NCBI RefSeq assembly: GCF_035989285.1
Contig: NZ_CP108513.1
Location: 6,634,001-6,698,000, forward strand
Source: Streptomyces sp. NBC_01235
GTDB taxonomy: Bacteria; Actinomycetota; Actinomycetes; Streptomycetales; Streptomycetaceae
Direction of reading: 5' to 3'
DNA length: 64,000 nt
The position numbers were made by a program, and so were the translations under genes. The notes below the pieces were generated by a model, which saw nothing but the letters and a program-made list of their open reading frames with translations, did no database searches and had not been told where the DNA came from. This document shows positions 58,542 through 64,000 of this stretch, piece after piece (positions within the stretch are counted from its first letter, which is position 1; each line of letters begins with the position of its first letter).

Positions 58542-59406
58542 CGCGCGCCTTCTCGGGCTCGGGTCCGATGTGGACAGCGGTGCCGGCAGCCGGAGCCGCA
58601 GCGGCGGCCCGGGGGAGTCGCGGCCGGGGCCGACCTGCGGGGACGTACGACGTACGGGGGAGCCAGTGGGTCAGACGGCGGCCGAGGAGTTCCACGGCCG
58701 TGGAGGTGGCCCAGCCGAGCACGCCGATCGTGACCATGCCGACGAACACGCCCGGATAGTCGACGACCGTGTAGTCCTGCCAGGTGCGGTAGCCGACGCC
58801 GTACTGGCCGGAGATCATCTCGGCGGAGATCACGCAGATCCACGACACGCCGATACCGACCGACAGCCCGCCGAAGATGCCGGGCAGTGCGCCCGGCAGC
58901 ACGACGGAGGCGAGGATCCGCCACCGGCCACCGCCCATGGTGCGCACCGCCTCCTCCCAGCCGGGGGTCAGCGCGCGGACCGCGTGCCGGGTGGAGACCA
59001 GGACGGGGAAGAAGGCGGCGGTGAAGGTGATGAAGACGATGCCCTGTTCGTTGGAGGGGAAGAGGAGGATCGCGACGGGGACGAGCGCGATGGCGGGGAT
59101 GGGCCGTACGACTTCGACGAGCGGGCCGAGCAGGTCCTCGGCGAGCCGCGAGCGGGCCACGAGCACGCCCGTGGCCACGCCCAGCACAGCGGCCAGGAGG
59201 AAGCCGGTGACGATGCGGGTGAGGCTGTCGGTGAGGTCGGTCCAGTAGTCGTCGCCGGCCAGCCGGTCGGCGAAGGCGCGGGCCACGTCGGCGACCGTCG
59301 GGAACTGCGAGAAACGCAACCACAGGTCGACGTTCAGGGTGGTCAGCAGCTGCCACAGGCCGAGGGCGGACGCCACCGAGACCATCCGCAGCGCATACCG
59401 GGTCAT
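58525..59406 (-). CDS. ABC transporter permease (SsuC/TauC-like)
   Basis: The 293-residue permease has about six helices and the EAA-type loop EEAVRTMGGGRWRILASVVLPGALPGIFGGL that contacts the ATPase. The C-terminus is Pro/Ala/Arg-rich. ATG 59406 overlaps the SBP stop (59403) by four bases. Confidence 0.88.
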
Positions 59407-60743
59407 GACGCCCGCCCCAGCGCGTCGGCGTATGTGACGACCCGGGCGCCGCTGTGGGCGTCGACGTAGGCCTGCGCGGTTGCCGGGGCGACGAACGGCA
59501 GCAGTGTCGTGCCGTCGGCCACCCAGACCGCCCTGTCGGCGAACCACAGGGTGCCGGTGGTGGCGTCGGGGACGTAGGCGGCGCGGATGCCGTCGCGGTG
59601 AGCGGCCACGTAGGTCAGCAGCTCGGCGGGCGTCTTGAAGGGACGGGTCTTTGTGGCGTTCTTCGGCCAGACCTCGCTCATGGCGGGTGCGGGCGCGGCG
59701 GCGATTTCCTTGGCGTACGACGAGCCGAGCGCCTTCTTGACGTACTGGTCGTCGACGAAGGAGTCCACGTCGACGTCCCCGGTCAGCTTCGCCGCCTTCA
59801 GGATCGGCACGTCTTCCTTGAGGGCGGAGACGAGCTGTGGCTTGACGGCCGGGTCGAAGGTGGCGATGCCGTGGGCGCCGTTGTAGAGGTAGACGACCTC
59901 GGCGGGCAGGCCGGTGGCCTCGCCGACCTTCTCGGCGGCGTCGACCGGGTGCGCGTTGAGATAGTCGGTGGCTTCCGACTGCGCCTTCAGGAACGCCTCC
60001 AGCACGGCCGGGCGCTTCTTCGCGAAGTCCTCGCGGGCAGTGACTCCGTGGAAGGTGGGCAGGTCCAACTGGGCGCCGTCGTACAGGGCCTTCGCCTTGC
60101 CCTGGTAGGCGAGCAGGCCCGGCCAGGCGACGAACTGCGAGAGCGCGTCCGCGCTGCCCGCGGAGAGCGCCGACGCGCCCACGGCCGGCTGCTGGTTGAG
60201 CTTCTCGACGCCCTTGTCGGGGTCGATGCCGGCGCGCTGCAGGGCCCGGACGAGGGTGCCGTCGGCGGCGGAGCCCACGCTCGTGGAGACCTTCTTTCCC
60301 TTGAGGTCCTCCAGGGAGGTCAGCTTGGAGTCGGGTGCGGTGACGATGGTGTTGAGGCCGCCGCGGAGGTTGAAGCCGGTGACCGAGACAAGATGGGTGG
60401 GCCTGCCGAGCTGTTTGCCGCGGGCCGCGTTGATGAGGAGCGGGAAGTCGCCCATCGAGCCGATGTCGATCTTCCCAGCGGTCATCTGCGCGGTGATGGG
60501 GGCGCCGGTGGCGTAGTCCTGCCAGTCCACCTTGTAGGTCCTGCCGTCACCGAGGGCGTTCAGCTCCTTCTCGAAGTAGCCGAGGGAACGCAGGAGGGTG
60601 CCTGCCGTCACCGTGTTGATGGTCTTGGACTGGTAGCCGACGGTGACGGTGACCGTGGAGTCGCTACCGGCCTCGGCGCTGCCGCAGCCGGTGAGGGGGA
60701 GCAGAAGGAGTGCGGCGGACGCGACGACTGCTTTGGGCTTCAT
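59403..60743 (-). CDS. ABC transporter substrate-binding lipoprotein (SsuA-like)
   Basis: The 446-residue protein has a lipobox (LLLLPLTGC, Cys about 20) and the periplasmic-binding fold of the nitrate/sulfonate/taurine family: TVTVGYQSKTINTVTAGTLLRS, IDIGSMGDFPLLINAARG, LEDLKGKKVSTSVGSAADG. It has an extra C-terminal 100 residues or so compared with SsuA. Ligand unknown; nitrate, sulfonate, and thiamine-precursor-type ligands are all family options. Confidence 0.86.
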   Translation of the reverse strand: MKPKAVVASAALLLLPLTGCGSAEAGSDSTVTVTVGYQSKTINTVTAGTLLRSLGYFEKELNALGDGRTYKVDWQDYATGAPITAQMTAGKIDIGSMGDFPLLINAARGKQLGRPTHLVSVTGFNLRGGLNTIVTAPDSKLTSLEDLKGKKVSTSVGSAADGTLVRALQRAGIDPDKGVEKLNQQPAVGASALSAGSADALSQFVAWPGLLAYQGKAKALYDGAQLDLPTFHGVTAREDFAKKRPAVLEAFLKAQSEATDYLNAHPVDAAEKVGEATGLPAEVVYLYNGAHGIATFDPAVKPQLVSALKEDVPILKAAKLTGDVDVDSFVDDQYVKKALGSSYAKEIAAAPAPAMSEVWPKNATKTRPFKTPAELLTYVAAHRDGIRAAYVPDATTGTLWFADRAVWVADGTTLLPFVAPATAQAYVDAHSGARVVTYADALGRAS

Positions 60744-60758
60744 GGGAGTTCGGGCCTT

Positions 60759-60986
60759 TCACCGGAGCAGGTAGGGCATGTTGACCGTGACGGCTCCGGT
60801 GGGACAGCGGGCCGCGCACGGGCCGCAGTACCAGCACTCGTCGACGTGCATGTAGGCCTTGCCGTTGCTCTCGTCGATGGCGAGGGAGTCCAGCGGGCAC
60901 ATGTCCACACAGAGGGTGCAGCCGTCGATGCACTTCGACTCGTCGATGGTCACGGGCACGTCGGCCCGCTGGGGCGCCAAGGTCAT
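60759..60986 (-). CDS. AprB-like 4Fe-4S dicluster ferredoxin
   Basis: The 75-residue protein holds two 4Fe-4S sites, CIDGCTLCVDMCP (CX3CX2CX3C) and CWYCGPCAARCP. The second, with the following TGAVTVNMPYLLR, resembles the end of the core of APS reductase beta subunits. It would accept or deliver electrons for the flavoprotein encoded 3 kb downstream in the same cluster. ATG 60986 has GGAGA upstream. The first spacing CX3C is atypical of bacterial-type ferredoxins. Confidence 0.86.
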   Translation of the reverse strand: MTLAPQRADVPVTIDESKCIDGCTLCVDMCPLDSLAIDESNGKAYMHVDECWYCGPCAARCPTGAVTVNMPYLLR

Positions 60987-61075
60987 GGCTGTCTCCAGAA
61001 AAGTTCCGAGAGATTCTGAGAAATCCAGCGCGGCAGTGAACCGATGAGGCTTTGCCGAACGATGAAGGGGTGAGA

Positions 61076-61147
61076 GCGGAAAGCGCGGCGGACAAGGCGG
61101 CAAAGAGGGCGGAGAGCAAGGTGGAGAACAAGGTGCAGAAGAGGGGG
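61076..61147. repeat. Six 12-bp tandem repeats between the GntR and ferredoxin genes
   Basis: Units of exactly 12 bases start at 61076, 61088, 61100, 61112, 61124 and 61136, e.g. GCGGACAAGGCG, GAGAGCAAGGTG, GAGAACAAGGTG. The plus strand is purine-rich, so the transcribed leader of the ferredoxin operon would be pyrimidine-rich. No gene is seen here. Confidence 0.65.
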
Positions 61148-61175
61148 ACCAGGGTGGAAATGAGGCCGGGGGATG

Positions 61176-61976
61176 TCAGAGGGAGCGGTGCAGCAGGCCG
61201 CTCATCGAGATGCGGTCTCCGCGAAAGCGGATGAACTCCAGGTCCACCGGGCGGCCGTCGGCGAGGTGGGTGAGGCGTTCGAGCATCAGGACGGCCGCGC
61301 CGCGCGGCGCTTCCAGTACGGCGGCGGAGTGGGCGTCCGCGGTCACCGCCTCCAGGGTGATCTCGGCGTGGCCCAGGCGCTGCCCCGTGAGGGCCTCCAG
61401 CAGGCGGAAGACGTCGGTGTTCTCCAGGTCGGCGCCGAGCAGGGCGGTGCCGATGTCGAGCGGGATGTAGGTGAGGTCGAGGGAAAGGGGGAGGCCACCA
61501 AGGCGGCGCAGGCGTTCGATGCAGAGGACGTCGGTGCCGGGCGGGACGTGCAGGCGCTCGGCCACCGGGGCGGGTGCGGCGACGGGGCCCATCGTGCGGA
61601 CCTCGTTGGTGACGTGGCCGTGCTCGTGCAGGGTCTCCGCGAGGCCCATCAGGCGGTCGAGCCCGTGGGGGTACTTCTGCGCCACGACGACCGTGCCGAC
61701 GCCGGGCAGGCGTTCCACCAGGCCCTCCGCACGCAGGAGGTCGAGAGCCTGGCGGACGGTGTTGCGGGAGGCACGGTAGTCGGTCGCGAGGGTCGACTCG
61801 TGGGGGAGCGTGCCGGCCGGGAAGCCGCCGGTGAGCAGCTGACGGCGGAGGAGGTCGGCGAGCTGACGGGCCTGGTCCGCACGCAGCCGACGACGCGCGC
61901 GGTGGGCGGCGACGGTGGTCGCGCCCTGGCCGGCGTGGTCTCGGATGCGGTCGGTGGGTGCCATGTTTCGAACCAT
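61176..61976 (-). CDS. GntR-family regulator (HutC/UTRA type)
   Basis: The 266-residue protein has a GntR winged helix at about 30-100 (ADLLRRQLLTGGFPAGTLPHESTLA, RASRNTVRQALDLLRAEGLVERL) and a UTRA ligand domain (about 110-260, CIERLRRLGGLPLSLDLTYIP). ATG 61964 is an alternative start. It precedes the ferredoxin/ABC/flavoprotein genes on the same strand and is their likely regulator; the UTRA domain usually senses a substrate or pathway intermediate. Confidence 0.88.
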   Translation of the reverse strand: MVRNMAPTDRIRDHAGQGATTVAAHRARRRLRADQARQLADLLRRQLLTGGFPAGTLPHESTLATDYRASRNTVRQALDLLRAEGLVERLPGVGTVVVAQKYPHGLDRLMGLAETLHEHGHVTNEVRTMGPVAAPAPVAERLHVPPGTDVLCIERLRRLGGLPLSLDLTYIPLDIGTALLGADLENTDVFRLLEALTGQRLGHAEITLEAVTADAHSAAVLEAPRGAAVLMLERLTHLADGRPVDLEFIRFRGDRISMSGLLHRSL

Positions 61977-62018
61977 AGCGAGTCAGTAGGAAAAGCGGTG
62001 TTGCCAGAGTGTTGCGCC

Positions 62019-62051
62019 ACCTGCGGGAGCGTCAGGTAAGGCGCTGACCTG
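62019..62051. promoter_or_regulatory. Alternating ACCTG/CAGGT half-sites upstream of the GntR gene
   Basis: ACCTG (62019), CAGGT (62033) and ACCTG (62047) start exactly 14 bases apart and alternate in orientation, forming two overlapping inverted repeats with 9-base spacers. They lie 43-75 bases upstream of the GntR start and may be its operator. Confidence 0.4.
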
Positions 62052-62086
62052 GGGAAACGGTCGGATCTTGAGCAAGTTCCGCCAGC

Positions 62087-63025
62087 TCAGGACAACGCCG
62101 TCAGCCCCGGGGCGAAGGCGATCAGCAGGGGCAGCAGGGGGACCAGCGCGGCCACCGTCGTCGTCAGCGCCCGGTGCCTGCGGAGCAGGCGCGGGGGCGG
62201 CTGGAGCAGTCGGTCGACGCGCTCGCCCAGGAGGCGGTGACTGGAGGCACAGGACAGGACGCCCCGGTGTTGGTTCAGCTCGATCAGAGCCAGCGCCGTG
62301 GTCAGGTGGCCGCAGCGGCGCGACGCCGTGTCGTCGGCGGCGAGTTCGACCAGGCGGTGGGTCTGGTCGCAGAAGTGGGAGAAGAGCGGAATGCGGGGGA
62401 AGCCGGTGGCAAGGGCGGTCGAGAGGTGGAGCAGCCAGTCGTGGTGGGCGCGGGCATGGCCGCGCTCATGGGTGAGGACTGCGTCCAGCTGGTGGGTGGT
62501 GAGGCGGTGCAGGGCGCCTGTCGTCACGATCAACTGGGGTGGGTTGCCGGGCATCCACCAGGCGTCGGGGTACTCGTCCTCCAGCACGAGCAGCGGACCG
62601 CGGGCGGACGGCAGGCCCGCGGGCAGGTCCGGGGCGCGTTCACGCAGGTGCACCCTGGCCTGGTCCCGGCGTCGGCGCGCCTCGACGAGCTCGCGGGCCA
62701 GCATCGCGGTGGTCCAGGCGGCCCCGCAGGCCAGCAGCAGGGTCAGGGCCACGGCCCACAGCGGTGCGGCGGAGAGGTCGTACGCCTCGGTGACCGCAGG
62801 CGGCGCGGGGGCGAAGACGCGCGCGCGAACGGTGTGGAACACGGCCGCGGCACCAAGCACCAGGGCTGTCAGGCAACACAGCAGGACCGTGGCGACCAGG
62901 CACTGCCACACCCACAGCCCGACCACGGGCTCCCGCTCGGGCCATGCGGAGCGGGTGAGCGCGCGGGGGGCCGGCACGGCGGCCGTCAGCGCGACGACAC
63001 TCAGCAGGAGCAGGCAGAGGGTCAT
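62087..63025 (-). CDS. M56-family (BlaR1-like) membrane metallopeptidase
   Basis: The 312-residue protein has about four membrane helices and the zinc motif HERGH (about residue 186) with a downstream ELAAD glutamate, typical of M56/BlaR1 proteases that cleave a BlaI/MecI repressor. Streptomyces copies are usually preceded by a blaI-type gene; none is found in the 247 bases upstream. It may act on a distant regulator. Confidence 0.87.
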   Translation of the reverse strand: MTLCLLLLSVVALTAAVPAPRALTRSAWPEREPVVGLWVWQCLVATVLLCCLTALVLGAAAVFHTVRARVFAPAPPAVTEAYDLSAAPLWAVALTLLLACGAAWTTAMLARELVEARRRRDQARVHLRERAPDLPAGLPSARGPLLVLEDEYPDAWWMPGNPPQLIVTTGALHRLTTHQLDAVLTHERGHARAHHDWLLHLSTALATGFPRIPLFSHFCDQTHRLVELAADDTASRRCGHLTTALALIELNQHRGVLSCASSHRLLGERVDRLLQPPPRLLRRHRALTTTVAALVPLLPLLIAFAPGLTALS

Positions 63026-63272
63026 GCCATGGGCTCCGGATCCTGGTCGGGAAGGGGGCGTGCGCCACGTGCGCGCGGGGTGCGTACCGCGTACCCGCGT
63101 GCGTGCGGCCTGCCACGGGCGGCGGGCTCGGCGTGAGGACCGTGCCCGCCGCCAGTATGACGGCGGTTACCCCGGGAGTCAGCCCACGAAGACGCCCCGA
63201 TTCAGCCCGAGCCGACGCATCCCGTCACCGGTCCCGCTACCCGTCCCGTCACTGACCCTGTTACCGGTCCCG

Positions 63273-64000
63273 TCACCCGTCGCTCGGCCCGGCGACCACC
63301 CGTCCGCTCACCTCTCCCAGTCCCACCCTCACTCCGCCGGGGCCGGGAGCCCACGCCGACAGGGTCACCACGTCGCCGTCCTCCAGGAACGTCCGCTTGC
63401 CGTCAGGGAGTTCGAGCGGATCACGGCCGTTCCAGGTCAGTTCCAGAAGGGAGCCGCGCTCGTGCGGGTTCGGGCCGCTGACCGTGCCCGAGCCGTACAG
63501 GTCGCCGGTACGCAGGGAGGCGCCGTTGACGGTCAGGTGGGCGAGTTGTTGGGCGGCCGTCCAGTACATGGTGGCGAAGGGCGGGTCGGAGACGACGTGA
63601 CCGTTGAGTGCGACGGAGATGCGCAGGTCGTAGCCGGCGGGTTCGGCGGCCGAGTCGTCCAGGTAGGGGAGCAGGGGGTGGGTCCGCTCCGGGGGCGTCA
63701 CCCGGGCGTTCTCCAAGGCCTCCAGCGGGGTGATCCAGGCCGACACCGACGTGGCGAACGACTTGGCGAGGAACGGGCCGAGAGGTACGTACTCCCAGGC
63801 CTGGAGGTCGCGGGCCGACCAGTCGTTGAGCAGGCACAGGCCGAAGACGTGCTCGCGGAAGTCGGCCAGCTCGACGGGGCTGCCCTGGGGCGAGGGCACA
63901 CCGACCACGAAGCCGACCTCGGCCTCGATGTCGAGCCGCACGGACGGGCCGAAGACAGGAGCCGGGTCGGTCGGCGCCTTGCGCTGGCCCGAGGGGCGGA
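63273..64000 (-). CDS. Fumarylacetoacetase, 5'-truncated by window edge
   Basis: The visible 241 residues are the C-terminal part of an FAH-type hydrolase: EAEVGFVVG (metal Glu), LNDWSARDLQAWEYVPLGPFLAKSFATSVSAW, and YGSGTVSGPNPHERGSLLELTW. The enzyme ends tyrosine and phenylalanine breakdown, giving fumarate and acetoacetate. The frame remains open to base 64000 (PSGQRKAPTDPAPVFGPS), so the gene starts outside. The DNA downstream of its stop carries imperfect ACCGGTCCCG repeats (63226-63280). Confidence 0.9.
   Translation of the reverse strand, partial: RPSGQRKAPTDPAPVFGPSVRLDIEAEVGFVVGVPSPQGSPVELADFREHVFGLCLLNDWSARDLQAWEYVPLGPFLAKSFATSVSAWITPLEALENARVTPPERTHPLLPYLDDSAAEPAGYDLRISVALNGHVVSDPPFATMYWTAAQQLAHLTVNGASLRTGDLYGSGTVSGPNPHERGSLLELTWNGRDPLELPDGKRTFLEDGDVVTLSAWAPGPGGVRVGLGEVSGRVVAGPSDG

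Noticed and set aside
60664..61131. A hydrophobic Leu/Ala/Ser peptide encoded on the minus strand within the 12-bp repeats
   Set aside because: The frame runs on into the ferredoxin gene out of frame and lacks a start with a ribosome-binding site; the hydrophobic pattern is a by-product of the repeat.

Overview
The window is chromosomal DNA from a Streptomyces or close relative. The support is very high GC with strong third-position GC bias, GTG starts, GTGA/ATGA stop-start overlaps, and a gene set typical of this genus: the futalosine menaquinone pathway (mqnE, mqnA, mqnC), XRE/DUF5753-DUF397 pairs, STPK genes, a mat-like glycan locus and a complete nuoA-N operon. Gene content and order fit the chromosomal core around the nuo locus of S. 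coelicolor (SCO4494 to about SCO4600; recalled, not searched). No IS element, phage, CRISPR array, rRNA or tRNA was recognised.

Layout. 1-2820: 3' end of mqnE, a GNAT acetyltransferase, a DUF4229 membrane protein, a TetR regulator and a small LiaF-C-like protein. 2912-8742: lipid block, with a MaoC hydratase and a FabG4-type reductase divergent from a FadA-type thiolase (same arrangement as mycobacterial htdX-fabG4-fadA2), then a long-chain acyl-CoA ligase. 8775-15445: accessory genes (APH-like kinase, DUF397 and XRE/DUF5753 pair, anti-sigma-like ATPase, GNAT, methyltransferase followed by a TetR gene remnant, AzlCD exporter with a divergent XRE-cupin regulator, cold-shock protein). 15734-24452: mqnA, two STPKs, a membrane protein, a prepilin peptidase, mqnC and a shortened amidohydrolase-like gene. 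24558-30192: surface glycan locus (GH18-like lipoprotein, small membrane protein, fused NodB deacetylase/GT2 synthase, acyltransferase). 30225-35596: menG, a PASTA protein, GNAT, a geranylgeranyl-reductase-type flavoprotein, peptide deformylase and an NlpC/P60 hydrolase. 36341-52373: the 14-gene complex I operon, headed by a good Rex operator and ended by a 15-bp-stem terminator. 52599-54632: recQ. 54709-61976: a minus-strand cluster of a GntR regulator, an AprB-like ferredoxin, a sulfonate-type ABC transporter and an AprA-like flavoprotein fused to HEAT repeats. 62087-64000: M56 peptidase and a truncated fumarylacetoacetase.

How the genes work together. Three mqn genes, menG and a menJ-like reductase supply menaquinone, the electron acceptor for the complex I encoded next to them, so the central 36 kb reads as a respiratory neighbourhood. 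The 3-9 kb block handles fatty acyl-CoA and shares a candidate TTACC-N3-GGTAA operator. The most unusual system is the AprA-HEAT/ferredoxin/ABC cluster at 54.7-62.0 kb, a candidate two-electron redox pathway for an imported small molecule, possibly a sulfur compound. Several convergent intergenic regions carry dispersed or tandem repeats. All coordinates, motifs and stems come from reading the sequence by eye; no database search, alignment or folding program was run.
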